Below are positions 8,391-16,186 of a stretch of DNA of 64,000 bases, piece after piece (the stretch's first letter is position 1; each line of letters opens with the position of its first letter). Origin of the DNA: Methylophaga sp. (lineage in GTDB: Bacteria > Pseudomonadota > Gammaproteobacteria > Nitrosococcales > Methylophagaceae); contig NZSL01000007.1 in the NCBI GenBank assembly GCA_002696735.1, positions 345,347-409,346 on the forward strand. Reading direction: 5' to 3'. The notes under the pieces are model-generated. The model made no database searches, had not been told where the DNA came from, and saw only the letters and a program-made list of their open reading frames with translations. A program made the translations under genes and the position numbers.

Positions 8391-8765
8391 TCATCTCCAG
8401 AACTGCCACCATTTCTTGTTATTTTCACGTGACTGTTGTCCTTGCTGTGCTCCCTGACCCAACTCATTCTGTGTCTGTTGGTTTTTCATTTCACGCTGTT
8501 GATTCATACCCTGGTTTTCGTCCTGATGTTCGCGAAGTCTTTCACGATCCTGTTCTTTCATTTGCTCCTGTTGTTTGTTCCCCTGCTGTCCGCCCTCTTG
8601 TGTTTCATTGCGCATTTGTTCTTGTTGTCTTTCTTGCTCTCTAATTTGCTCAGACTGCTCATTCCTTTGCTGGTCTTTACTCGCTCCTTTTCCGGTTTCG
8701 CTCATACCTTGCAAAGGCCAAATAATCAAACTTGTCACTAAAATGCTGATATATAGTTTTTCCAT
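8391..8765 (-). CDS. Secreted Gln/Glu/Arg-rich low-complexity protein
   Basis: The 124-residue product begins with a signal peptide (about residues 1-22, LYISILVTSLIIWPLQGMS) and continues as nearly uninterrupted polar sequence dominated by Q, E, R, N and G, ending in the aromatic tail KKWWQFWR. The body is predicted to be disordered or a single charged helix. A good ribosome site (ataggag) precedes the ATG. The gene starts 26 bases after the reverse transcriptase stop, so it belongs to the same operon. I do not recognise a family and assign no function; an envelope role is suggested by the signal peptide. Confidence 0.75.
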   Translation of the reverse strand: MEKLYISILVTSLIIWPLQGMSETGKGASKDQQRNEQSEQIREQERQQEQMRNETQEGGQQGNKQQEQMKEQDRERLREHQDENQGMNQQREMKNQQTQNELGQGAQQGQQSRENNKKWWQFWR

Positions 8766-8791
8766 TTTGCTTCTCCTATGGGTTATCGGGT

Positions 8792-9886
8792 TTACACCAG
8801 CCTGTAAACATCCGCTAATTGATGTCGGTAGTTTTGTGCAAGTGACGGATCAATATCATGGACATAGGACAATACCCCGTCTAAATGCGCTTTGAATCCA
8901 TCAGTGGATAGAAAACCACGCTTTTGTGCGTGTTTCTGAAGACCAACATCAGAGTGGTTTAGATAGAAAATATGTTGACGAATATGGTTTCTAACCGATT
9001 TTTGTAGTCGAGGCTCTTCACCGTCGACTAATAGTCCGAGAACAATTTTTCTGGCGCCTGGCGTAATGATCTTGGTTTTAGTCATATTCGGTGACTGACC
9101 ATATGTTCGCATCAAGCGAAAAACTCGGTGAATAAAGGCCTTGGCCAGTTCTCGTGAAAAGCTCGTGAGTGGCGTTGAAAAACTGAGATCATCAGCGTAT
9201 CGACTGTAAGTTAATTGTTCTTCCGCGGCGAGATTCATGATCTTCCGGTCAAACGCCACCATGGCGAGATTAGATAATGCCGGACTAGTTGGTGCGCCTT
9301 GAGGCAAGTGGCCCATTCGCTGACCTTGATATTGACTGATAATAGTGGAGTTTCCCTCAATCTCCCATCTATGCCGATGCCGAAAAGCGGTCAGACTACC
9401 CAGCCGGGTACACAATCTTGCAAGTTCAAATGCTATCAACGGCTGGTAACCCAGACTGTAGAAAACCCGATAAACATCAATCTCGGAAATAGCACCAAAA
9501 AAATTATATAAATCGAGCTTTATTAACCAGCGGCAGCCACAGTGAACGCTAGCAGCATCGCGAATAGACTTTCCCTTCTGAAAAGCATAACTTACCGGAC
9601 TTGGCTGGGCCTGAGAAAGGATATGCCGATATATCCATTGTTGCACTTTGAGCAAACTTTCATCAGGTATGGCAATGATACGAAAGCCGCCTGATTTTTT
9701 CCTTATCCGGAATACTTTGTATGGTTCTGGTGACTGCCGGGTAATAATTTTCCTGAGATCGCGATAGCTGGTCTCAGTGAGGTCTGCAAGATGCTTTAGA
9801 CTCTTAATAGGCGGCAAACAATTACTCGAAGCAGATATTTCCTGCGAATCGTGAGTGAAAAATAACTGAGAGTGCTTTCGACCCAT
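8792..9886 (-). CDS. Retron-type reverse transcriptase
   Basis: The 364-residue protein has an RT core: the first catalytic Asp in LIKLDLYNFF (D125), LPQGAPTSP (194-202), the YADD box (230-233), and VLGLLVDG (282-289) at the place of the retron VTG motif. AASVH (111-115) corresponds to the retron NAxxH motif with N changed to A. There is no maturase, endonuclease or fused effector domain, so it is not a group II intron RT; the QGAPTSP box also excludes a diversity-generating RT. The gene follows a structured 225-bp gap, as expected of a retron with its msr-msd RNA. No strong ribosome site precedes the ATG. The retron subtype cannot be decided by eye. Confidence 0.88.
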   Translation of the reverse strand: MGRKHSQLFFTHDSQEISASSNCLPPIKSLKHLADLTETSYRDLRKIITRQSPEPYKVFRIRKKSGGFRIIAIPDESLLKVQQWIYRHILSQAQPSPVSYAFQKGKSIRDAASVHCGCRWLIKLDLYNFFGAISEIDVYRVFYSLGYQPLIAFELARLCTRLGSLTAFRHRHRWEIEGNSTIISQYQGQRMGHLPQGAPTSPALSNLAMVAFDRKIMNLAAEEQLTYSRYADDLSFSTPLTSFSRELAKAFIHRVFRLMRTYGQSPNMTKTKIITPGARKIVLGLLVDGEEPRLQKSVRNHIRQHIFYLNHSDVGLQKHAQKRGFLSTDGFKAHLDGVLSYVHDIDPSLAQNYRHQLADVYRLV

Positions 9887-9889
9887 CTA

Positions 9890-10048
9890 CTCAGACCCGA
9901 AAGGGGTAGGTGTCGTGACAAGCCAAGGAGGTAACGCCGCAGGTGCAGGCGCGACACGCTTAGCCACAAGCAAAGGCTTGCCCGAGAAGCTGAAGTAATC
10001 TCCGCCCCCACTTTTTTCAACAGAAAAAAGCGTAGTTAGTAAACTAAC
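9890..10048 (-). ncRNA. Candidate retron msr-msd RNA upstream of the reverse transcriptase
   Basis: The gap before the RT gene is packed with inverted repeats: gttag/ctaac (10035-10048), an 8-bp stem cttttttc/gaaaaaag with a 4-base loop (10011-10030), caagc/gcttg with a 4-base loop (9967-9980), and a long hairpin with arms gtgtcg/cgacac (9910-9957) holding an inner cgcc/ggcg stem. This order of short hairpins followed by one long stem is what an msr-msd looks like. I could not find a clean a1/a2 pairing of the two ends, the decisive retron feature; the best candidate is an imperfect pairing of the G-run near 10005 with acccc near 9905. The limits given are approximate. Confidence 0.45.
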
Positions 10049-10111
10049 ATGCACTAGATAAGTCATCCGGCACTCCCAGTTAATCCGTGAGAAGCCATGT
10101 GAATAATGTGT

Positions 10112-10567
10112 TTATCCATTAAGGAACTCGCTCTGGAAATACCCATGAAGATGTGCTTGGATTTCTTGTTTTTCCATCGCAACGAGATCTCTGGGTTTTT
10201 CCAGGATGATGTGTTTTTTTATGTTGGCTGGCATTAATTTGCGTAATTCACCTAAAAAATCAGGCGCGGCAAGAATCACAAGATTACCGAGACTCTGTGT
10301 CTCATATAGATCGCGCAAGAATCGGATAACGAGTGATGCAAATGCTACCTCATCATGATGTTTATGCGTTTCTGCTGTCTGATAATTGTGACTACCCCCT
10401 CCGCGAGACATAATTCTGCCTGGTGTATCAGAAGTCAGTTCCTGCTCTAACAAATGTCCGGTAGGATTTTTTATGTGTTTGATTTCAGACAGTGTCGCAT
10501 GTCGATTTTCAGCGCTGAACACTTTAGCTTCTGAAGCGTCCGCCACTAATACAGTCATCATTTTCAT
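10112..10567 (-). CDS. Host-attachment family protein (bacterial eRF1-like fold)
   Basis: The 151-residue product matches the family annotated as protein required for attachment to host cells, a bacterial relative of the eRF1 central domain: VLVADASEAKVF at the start, a Gly-rich SRGGGSH segment, and LVILAAPDFLGELRKLM near residue 115. Start at 10567 is chosen because aggaga lies eight bases upstream; a longer frame from a TTG would overlap the cbpM-like gene. The true role of this family is unclear, possibly ribosome or RNA related. It is the fourth gene of the chaperone operon and the last before the candidate retron RNA. Confidence 0.85.
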   Translation of the reverse strand: MKMMTVLVADASEAKVFSAENRHATLSEIKHIKNPTGHLLEQELTSDTPGRIMSRGGGSHNYQTAETHKHHDEVAFASLVIRFLRDLYETQSLGNLVILAAPDFLGELRKLMPANIKKHIILEKPRDLVAMEKQEIQAHLHGYFQSEFLNG

Positions 10568-10593
10568 ATTTCTCCTATAAAAATGCTCTTCTA

Positions 10594-10893
10594 TCAATCG
10601 ATCTGCAATCGCTCACGCAAACTATTTATTTCATCCAGTAACTCTATAGCTAGAGCAGCACCAGCCATATTCAATTCCAGATCACGACATAAGCGCATTG
10701 CAATATGGACTTTCCTAACACAATCAGTCTCATATAAAGCCTCATGATCGAGTATGGTCATAGCTGATGGTGTAATCACCCCATAATCGAGCATTTCTGT
10801 CAGTTTTTTTTGTGGCAGTCCACAACGGTTGCATATCTGTTTGAACGACAGCAAATGACTAATAGACTGATACACATCGATATCTGACTGCAA
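10594..10893 (-). CDS. CbpM-like chaperone modulator
   Basis: The 99-residue helical protein resembles CbpM, the MerR-like protein that inhibits the DnaJ homologue CbpA. It shows the usual pattern of an N-terminal helix-turn-helix-like part (SFKQICNRCGLPQKKLTEMLDYGVITP) and a C-terminal helix (NMAGAALAIELLDEINSLRERL). No cbpA gene is nearby. Here it follows hsp20 by 31 bases, so its partner may be the small heat-shock protein or a DnaJ encoded elsewhere. Confidence 0.8.
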   Translation of the reverse strand: MQSDIDVYQSISHLLSFKQICNRCGLPQKKLTEMLDYGVITPSAMTILDHEALYETDCVRKVHIAMRLCRDLELNMAGAALAIELLDEINSLRERLQID

Positions 10894-10924
10894 TTAACGC
10901 TAGCCTCTTAATGTCACTTCTCTG

Positions 10925-11356
10925 CTACTTTTCAACCTTGATCTCCAAAGGTTTTGCTTGAGCCTTTGCTTTTTTAGGTACAGTCAGTTCAAGAACACCA
11001 TCTGTTGTTTTGGCTTTTATCTTTTCCAGATTGGCAGCTTCAGGCAATGTAAAGCGACGCATAAAACTGCCACTAAACCGTTCAATGCGTTTGTAATTAT
11101 TCGACTGCTCACGTTTCTCAGATTCTCTTTCACCTTTGATAGTCAGAACATCATTTTCAACCGTGACTTTGATGTCTTCAGACTTTACGCCGGGTAAATC
11201 TGCTTTGATGACGAACTTGTCCTCTTCATCTGTAATATCTACAGCCGGAGACCATTCTTCGCTATCAAAGTTGGCTATCGCTGAACTGGGAAAGAAATTA
11301 CTCAGTTCACGCTGTAAATCATTGATTAAACTTAAGGGTTTGTATTGGCCAATCAT
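10925..11356 (-). CDS. Small heat-shock protein, Hsp20/alpha-crystallin family
   Basis: The 143-residue cytoplasmic holdase has the alpha-crystallin domain: WSPAVDITDEEDKFVIKADLPGVKSEDIKVTVENDVL then GERESEKREQSNNYKRIERFSGSFMRRFTLPE, and the C-terminal K-A-x-x-K-P region replacing the usual IxI motif. Such proteins bind unfolding proteins until DnaK or ClpB act. It is the second gene of a five- to seven-gene operon whose promoter looks sigma-54 dependent rather than sigma-32 dependent. Confidence 0.93.
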   Translation of the reverse strand: MIGQYKPLSLINDLQRELSNFFPSSAIANFDSEEWSPAVDITDEEDKFVIKADLPGVKSEDIKVTVENDVLTIKGERESEKREQSNNYKRIERFSGSFMRRFTLPEAANLEKIKAKTTDGVLELTVPKKAKAQAKPLEIKVEK

Positions 11357-11384
11357 CTCAGTATCCTCTGCTTGTTAAAGTTTA

Positions 11385-11579
11385 TTACTCAATTGACTGG
11401 TTGATAGTTCGCTCGGCTTCTAGCCAGTCGTCCAGCTCACGCTCACCATCAAAATTACGTTTCTCAGCAATGTAATAGGCTGCTTCTTCAATCATTTTAT
11501 GATGCGTTGTAGTAAATGCTTGGTTGCTGTCTGGTAATTGAGCCGAGGCATTTTTACTTTTTGTTTGTGTCTTTGCCAT
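11385..11579 (-). CDS. DUF2934 family small protein
   Basis: The 64-residue product contains the DUF2934 signature IEEAAYYIAEKRNFDGERELDDWLEAE, found in small stress-associated proteins of many Proteobacteria. The start at 11579 has ggag nine bases upstream; the longer frame to 11606 would run into the leader. It is the first gene after the sigma-54 promoter. The N-terminal 25 residues are polar and low in complexity. The function of the family is unknown. Confidence 0.82.
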   Translation of the reverse strand: MAKTQTKSKNASAQLPDSNQAFTTTHHKMIEEAAYYIAEKRNFDGERELDDWLEAERTINQSIE

Positions 11580-11620
11580 AGACTTTCTCCAGCATTGTGA
11601 AAACAACTTTTCTTAGAATA

Positions 11621-11638
11621 AGGCAAACAACATGCCTG
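11621..11638 (-). promoter_or_regulatory. Sigma-54 (-24/-12) promoter of the chaperone/retron operon
   Basis: On the minus strand the sequence aggcatgttgtttgcc keeps the invariant GG and GC exactly 10 bases apart (GG at 11636-11635, GC at 11624-11623), with GGCATG and TTGC matching the consensus TGGCACG-N4-TTGC at nearly every place. Transcription would start near 11611, about 32 bases before the DUF2934 start codon. A sigma-54 activator gene lies directly upstream. Confidence 0.78.
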
Positions 11639-11745
11639 TTTTTTATGTTATTGATAAGTATTATTTTTTTTCGAGCAAGCAGGAGAGTTAAGATAATGTC
11701 TGTCGAATAAATGAGTCATTTTGATGATGGAATATCTGAAGAAAT

Positions 11746-11761
11746 AAGGTAAATGTACCTT
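11746..11761. promoter_or_regulatory. Palindrome upstream of the sigma-54 promoter (second site)
   Basis: aaggta-aatg-tacctt is a perfect 6+4+6 palindrome about 110 bp upstream of the -24 element and 26 bp (centre to centre) from a second palindrome. Both share the core aaatgta, so it may be a weaker activator site. Confidence 0.4.
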
Positions 11762-11770
11762 CAAGCAAAG

Positions 11771-11788
11771 TGTCTACAAATGTAGACA
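11771..11788. promoter_or_regulatory. Palindromic candidate enhancer (UAS) for the sigma-54 activator
   Basis: tgtctaca-aa-tgtagaca is a perfect 8+2+8 palindrome 135-152 bp upstream of the -24 element, the usual distance for enhancer-binding proteins. It lies 28 bp past the activator stop codon and has no T-run on either side, so it is not a simple terminator. Confidence 0.6.
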
Positions 11789-11815
11789 GCTGATGAATTT
11801 TTTATACATCCTCAA

Positions 11816-13150
11816 TTAATGACCAAGGCCATGTTTGTTCATAAGCCGATATAGCATTGCTCTGGAAATACCGAGATGATTAGAGGCTTTACTCACATTG
11901 CCTTCATCCCTTTCCAAAGCGTCAATAATCGCCCGTCTTTCGGTTTCTTCTTTTATAGCCTTAAGTCTTTGTGTTCGTGGTTTGGTGTCGGTTAATTCAA
12001 TGCCTAAATCATCGCTTTGAAGTTCTTCACCATCGCACATAATGACGGCTCTTTGTATTCGATTCATCATTTCACGGATATTGCCATGCCAAGCATAGCT
12101 TTTCATCATCGCAAGGCAATCTGATGAGAAACCACTGAACTGCTTATGATGTTCTGCTGAGAATTTATTCAGAAAATAATAAGCCAATAATTCGATGTCC
12201 TGCTGGCGATCTCTAAGGGGGGGTATTTTGATTTCAAGCACATTCAGCCGATAAAAAAGATCCGCACGAAATCGTTCTCGATACATCGCTCTCTCCAGAT
12301 CAACATTTGTAGCGGCAATTACCCGAACGCGGACTTTTACTGTATCAACACTGCCCACCCGTTGAATGGTTCCCTCTTGCAGAAAACGCAGGAGGTTTGC
12401 TTGTTGTTCAAAAGCCAGCTCCCCGATTTCATCAAGCAGTAACGTGCCGTTGTCAGCGGCTTCAATGAAACCTTTTTTTTGCTGATTAGCACCGGTGAAG
12501 GCTCCCTTCTCATAACCAAATAACTCTGCCTGAATCAGGCTATTGGCGATACCACCGCAATTTACTGCGATAAAAGGTCCTGATAAATCTGACATTTCAT
12601 GCAGAGCTCTGGCAACGAGCTCTTTGCCTGTTCCGGTTTCACCCGTAATCAATACGGTGCAGTCTACGCTTGAGGCTTTTTTAATAGCTTGTTTTAAATC
12701 ATTGATTAGCCGGCTATGGCCCAGAAGAACTCTGTCAAAAATAAGATTGTCTGGGTGATCACAGGCCGAAGACATTATTTTGGCCTGCTCCAGCATGTTT
12801 GATAGCTGCATCTGTGTCAGGGGAAACAGATGATAATCATCAAAATAATTGCGCAGAAGCGATTTTATGGAAAGCTGTTCCAATAACGCCGAGGGTACCA
12901 AAGCCAACCACTTGATTTTTGATGCGGTAATAAAAGCTTTTAATCGGTCTAGGTTATCCAGCTGAGGATCATACTCACTGAAATCGACCAAGCCGATGGA
13001 GCCAGTGTGAAAAGATACTGGAGAATCCGCATGACTATTAAGGTCAAAAGTTACCACATGCCATTTAAGGTGTTTTAAATACGTGATGATAGGTTCAGAC
13101 TCCTTTCTAAACCTAATAAAAATTAATGGCTTAAAAAATTTGTTTTTCAT
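11816..13150 (-). CDS. Sigma-54-dependent activator with VpsR-like N-terminal domain
   Basis: The 444-residue regulator has an N-terminal receiver-like domain without a clear phospho-acceptor pocket (VpsR-like, residues about 1-125), a complete AAA+ domain with Walker A GETGTGKE, the sigma-54 contact loop GAFTGA, and Walker B LLLDEIGEL, and a Fis-type helix-turn-helix (GNVSKASNHLGISRAMLYRLM) at the end. The start at 13150 has a very strong ribosome site (ggggggagga) four bases upstream. Vibrio VpsR is c-di-GMP responsive; two diguanylate cyclases are encoded in this window. It most likely drives the operon starting at 11579. Confidence 0.88.
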   Translation of the reverse strand: MKNKFFKPLIFIRFRKESEPIITYLKHLKWHVVTFDLNSHADSPVSFHTGSIGLVDFSEYDPQLDNLDRLKAFITASKIKWLALVPSALLEQLSIKSLLRNYFDDYHLFPLTQMQLSNMLEQAKIMSSACDHPDNLIFDRVLLGHSRLINDLKQAIKKASSVDCTVLITGETGTGKELVARALHEMSDLSGPFIAVNCGGIANSLIQAELFGYEKGAFTGANQQKKGFIEAADNGTLLLDEIGELAFEQQANLLRFLQEGTIQRVGSVDTVKVRVRVIAATNVDLERAMYRERFRADLFYRLNVLEIKIPPLRDRQQDIELLAYYFLNKFSAEHHKQFSGFSSDCLAMMKSYAWHGNIREMMNRIQRAVIMCDGEELQSDDLGIELTDTKPRTQRLKAIKEETERRAIIDALERDEGNVSKASNHLGISRAMLYRLMNKHGLGH

Positions 13151-13432
13151 TCCTCCCCCCCTACTACTCGATAACACAGAGCAAGAAGCAGCGTGTTTCA
13201 AATGAAAGGACGAAACAGACTCAAATTAATTATAAGAGCAAATTTATTATTTGCTAATGATCTACTTGCATTAATACAGCAACGATCTGAAGTTCACGAT
13301 GAACTTAGCTGCAGTTTTATTATTTCACTGGGAATACAGACTTATATTGATATAGATCAAAAGAAATGTAATAGCTGAAACAATTTATAATTCAGTCAAT
13401 TATCAATAATATTTAATACGCATTTTTGATAT

Positions 13433-13555
13433 TCACTTGGCATATGCACGATAAGCATAAAATCGTTTAACTAAAACGATTAATGAATCGAAGAAGATAA
13501 ATAATAAAAACACCAAGCTTATTGATAAAAGCACCCGTATCTCAGGAAGAATCAT
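13433..13555 (-). CDS. Possible 40-residue single-span membrane protein
   Basis: The frame from ATG 13555 encodes one strongly hydrophobic segment (VLLSISLVFLLFIFFDSLIV) and a basic-aromatic tail (KRFYAYRAYAK), a composition typical of real small membrane proteins. However, no Shine-Dalgarno sequence is evident and the region is AT-rich, which favours chance hydrophobic frames. It lies downstream of the tmm terminator. Confidence 0.3.
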   Translation of the reverse strand: MILPEIRVLLSISLVFLLFIFFDSLIVLVKRFYAYRAYAK

Positions 13556-13689
13556 TTCTAATTCAACGAGTAGATAGATAATCGATTGTACTGCAGAAAA
13601 CCTTGAAGGGCTGGAACTAGTTTCCGCCCTTCTGCCATGAAAATGACTCGTATAGAACAACTAAACTGCCCGATTTTTTTGCCTTTATG

Positions 13690-13717
13690 GACAAAAAACA
13701 GCCCCCAGCAGGGGGCG
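13690..13717 (-). terminator. Terminator downstream of tmm
   Basis: A 6-bp GC stem gccccc/gggggc (13701-13716) with a 4-base loop is followed on the minus strand by tgtttttt. It lies about 170 bases past the tmm stop. Confidence 0.8.
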
Positions 13718-13884
13718 AGGAAAAAACAACAGGTATTAATATTCCATCCAGTTTTTATGATTGGATTATCTTAGAGCTTAGTCCAACCATCAAATCGATC
13801 ACAAATAGCTCACCATTTTATCGATCATATTAGTTAACAAACTTATCCTATCCAATTGAATTAAAATAAAAAAGTTTATTAGGC

Positions 13885-15255
13885 TTAGGCTTCTTTAGCT
13901 ATTCGTATTTCACTTTTATCAGACAAATAGGCTTCTAGCGAGTCATCCAAAGCCTCCAACCAAGGGGTGTGATGAGGTGGCGACATAGTGCCGGTCATTA
14001 GCGACCGATACGAGTGATCACGGAAGGTCATAATGTTTTTCTTCTTATGATATTTCCATTCCAGGAAAGTCTGATTGACGGCTGGAATATCAAATGAAGG
14101 ATAGTCCGTGGCATCAATTAATTCCTGGATGTAATCGCCCTGATAGGTATACATTTCTTCAGCCGTTTCCAGCGTCAGCTCTTTCTCCCGCCACATCATA
14201 CTGTGCGCCTTCATGTCAGCTTTTGACGGTAATGCAATACGCCCCATGATAATGTCTCGAACATACCAGGCCTGCGCATCAAACATATTGAATGAGTACC
14301 ATTGATCCTGCATGCCAAGATAGAAAAACTTCGGATTATCCTCCCAGACCACGCCTTTATAGAGATTCAGCGGCCACAAACGATTGTTGGTCTTTAAGCG
14401 TAAATCATCGGAGAGGAATGGGAAGTAATGTAAATAGCCGGTACATAAAATAATCGCATCAATTTTTTTCGAACTGCCATCGATAAAATAGGCCGTATCG
14501 GTATCAACTCTGACCAGATTAGGCTTTTCATCCCAGTTTTCCGGCCATTTATAGCCCATGGGTGCCGTTCTATAACAGCTAATCAGACTGCGGGCACCGT
14601 ATTTGTAACATTGCGAACCGATATCCTCCGCAGAATAACTGCTGCCCACCAGCAAAATATCTTTGTCTTTAAATTCCAACGCATCACGGAAGTCATGGGC
14701 GTGCAGAATACGTCCACCAAATTTATCAAAGCCTTCAAAGGTGGGGACTTTTGGCGTAGAGAAATGGCCAGTAGCACAGACCACGTAATCAAATTCTTCA
14801 GCGTAAACCGTATCTGTGCTGTGATCCTGAACTGTGACGGTGAATTTTTGACTGGCATCATCGTAGGTTACATTGCGAACAGCGGTGTTAAAACGGATAT
14901 ATTTACGTACACCGGCCTTTTCTACCCGGCCTTTAATGTAATCAAACAACACTTCGCGCGGTGGATAAGAGGCAATCGGTTTACCGAAATGTTCTTCAAA
15001 AGTGTAATCGGCAAATTCCAGACATTCCTTGGGACCATTAGACCAAAGGTAACGGTACATACTGCCATGTACCGGTTCACCATTTTCATCCAGGCCGGTG
15101 CGCCATGTGTAATTCCACAAACCGCCCCAATCACTTTGTTTTTCAAAGCAGACTATTTCTGGAATTTCAGCCCCTTTTGACTGGGCGGATTGAAAGGCTC
15201 TAAGTTGTGCAAGGCCACTGGGTCCAGCGCCAAGTACCGCTACTCGAGTTGACAT
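13885..15255 (-). CDS. tmm: Trimethylamine monooxygenase (flavin-containing)
   Basis: Tmm oxidises trimethylamine to its N-oxide with NADPH and O2; the same enzymes also oxidise other methylamines and can make indigo from indole. The 456-residue protein has the FAD motif GAGPSG (residues 9-14), the FMO fingerprint [11 protein letters not shown] near 180, and the NADPH motif GSSYSAED near 204. Length and sequence, including C-terminal [12 protein letters not shown], agree closely with the Methylophaga enzyme as I remember it. It is the last gene of a leftward group with a kinase, regulator and PAS protein, and tdm is divergent from that group. Confidence 0.96.
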   Translation of the reverse strand: MSTRVAVLGAGPSGLAQLRAFQSAQSKGAEIPEIVCFEKQSDWGGLWNYTWRTGLDENGEPVHGSMYRYLWSNGPKECLEFADYTFEEHFGKPIASYPPREVLFDYIKGRVEKAGVRKYIRFNTAVRNVTYDDASQKFTVTVQDHSTDTVYAEEFDYVVCATGHFSTPKVPTFEGFDKFGGRILHAHDFRDALEFKDKDILLVGSSYSAEDIGSQCYKYGARSLISCYRTAPMGYKWPENWDEKPNLVRVDTDTAYFIDGSSKKIDAIILCTGYLHYFPFLSDDLRLKTNNRLWPLNLYKGVVWEDNPKFFYLGMQDQWYSFNMFDAQAWYVRDIIMGRIALPSKADMKAHSMMWREKELTLETAEEMYTYQGDYIQELIDATDYPSFDIPAVNQTFLEWKYHKKKNIMTFRDHSYRSLMTGTMSPPHHTPWLEALDDSLEAYLSDKSEIRIAKEA

Positions 15256-15405
15256 AGGTTCACTCCATCAAAGTTATTTATAAACATGAGGCTGCGTTTA
15301 ATGCAGCTGTCAGCGTAAAAGTAACCTGCTATGGCGTGATGAAAAATCCTCTTCTATGGGTATCCCAAACAGGGTAAGTGGTTAATTAAGTGGAAAAATA
15401 CCTAT

Positions 15406-16185
15406 TTATTCAGCTATCTGAAAAATAATTCCCTCAACACCAAGTACCATTCCACTCTCGGAATACAACCCCCTGCCCTTATCAAGAACTACAATTTCAT
15501 TTCCATTTGCCTGGGTGAGACGGTATTGAATGGTAAACGTGTTTTGGTTTTCCAGAGCGATCTGCACCTGCTCCCAGACATAGCCAGCATCTGCTGCATG
15601 AATCATCGCCCCCAGTGACACCTGTGGTTGATTCAACATAGTCTGGGCACTGTAACCGGTTACATTCTCACAGCCTTCACTGACATATTCCATCGACCAG
15701 CTGATATTGTTTCGCGCTCGATACAACATGGCCGGTAAACGATCCACCAGACTTTGCAAACTACGATAACTGGCATGACGCACCTGCTCGTTACGCACCT
15801 GGGGGGTAATATCACAAAGTGTGGCCGACAATGGATAGAGTTTATTTTTTTCCACTGACTGTAAGCGCATTTCACACCAGCGCAATTCGCCACTGGCACT
15901 TATCAGGCGAAACCAGATAACTTCTTTTGCTTCACAACGCATGTTCTGCAACAACTGTATCCAGTTAGAAATATCCTCTGGATGGAGAAAGTCAGTAAAC
16001 ACCTTGCCTTGGGTTTGCTCTATGCTGATACCGGTAATATCCTGCCAACACTGATTAATCATTATTATCTGATGCTGTTCATCGAGCATCATGACGACAT
16101 CACTGAGACTATTTAGCAGCTGGGTCAATTGTGATGCTGTGGGGGCGGAGTTAACGATTTTATTTGGCCATTTAAGTAGGGTCAT
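15406..16185 (-). CDS. Tandem-PAS sensory protein without output domain
   Basis: The 259-residue protein has two PAS domains (about residues 18-130 and 140-255) separated by the PAC-like segment LSATLCDITPQVRNEQ, and no membrane span, kinase, GGDEF or methyl-accepting part. It starts one base after the response-regulator stop and precedes tmm by 150 bp. It probably senses a ligand or redox state and acts on the adjacent kinase. The exact role is inference. Confidence 0.82.
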   Translation of the reverse strand: MTLLKWPNKIVNSAPTASQLTQLLNSLSDVVMMLDEQHQIIMINQCWQDITGISIEQTQGKVFTDFLHPEDISNWIQLLQNMRCEAKEVIWFRLISASGELRWCEMRLQSVEKNKLYPLSATLCDITPQVRNEQVRHASYRSLQSLVDRLPAMLYRARNNISWSMEYVSEGCENVTGYSAQTMLNQPQVSLGAMIHAADAGYVWEQVQIALENQNTFTIQYRLTQANGNEIVVLDKGRGLYSESGMVLGVEGIIFQIAE

Positions 16186-16186
16186 T

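Larger units (their letters stand above)
13151..13884. other. AT-rich intergenic region between the activator and tmm
   Basis: This 734-bp stretch contains the activator promoter, the terminator after tmm, two direct copies of atcgatca (13794-13836) and one possible small membrane gene, listed separately. A 61-codon plus-strand frame at 13193 has no ribosome site and I do not regard it as a gene. Confidence 0.4.

Noticed and set aside
8391..8765. Repetitive-looking DNA as a possible CRISPR or tandem repeat array
   Set aside because: The repetition comes from recurring Gln/Glu codons; there are no exact repeats with spacers.
8429..8895. Three overlapping plus-strand frames opposite the Gln/Glu-rich gene
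   Set aside because: They are antisense shadows of a repetitive Gln codon pattern, lack ribosome sites and show no family features.
8792..9886. Diversity-generating retroelement or group II intron
   Set aside because: The RT has QGAPTSP rather than the DGR motif, no template/variable repeat pair or accessory gene was seen, and there is no maturase or intron domain structure.
9965..9985. GG-N10-GC match in the retron leader as a second sigma-54 promoter
   Set aside because: Only the GG and TTGC parts fit; the CA after GG is missing and the match lies inside a hairpin of the candidate RNA.
11771..11788. Palindrome as a terminator of the activator gene
   Set aside because: No T-run follows it on the minus strand, and its distance to the sigma-54 promoter fits an enhancer better.
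13193..13378. 61-codon plus-strand frame upstream of the activator gene
   Set aside because: It overlaps the activator leader, has no ribosome site and no recognisable composition.
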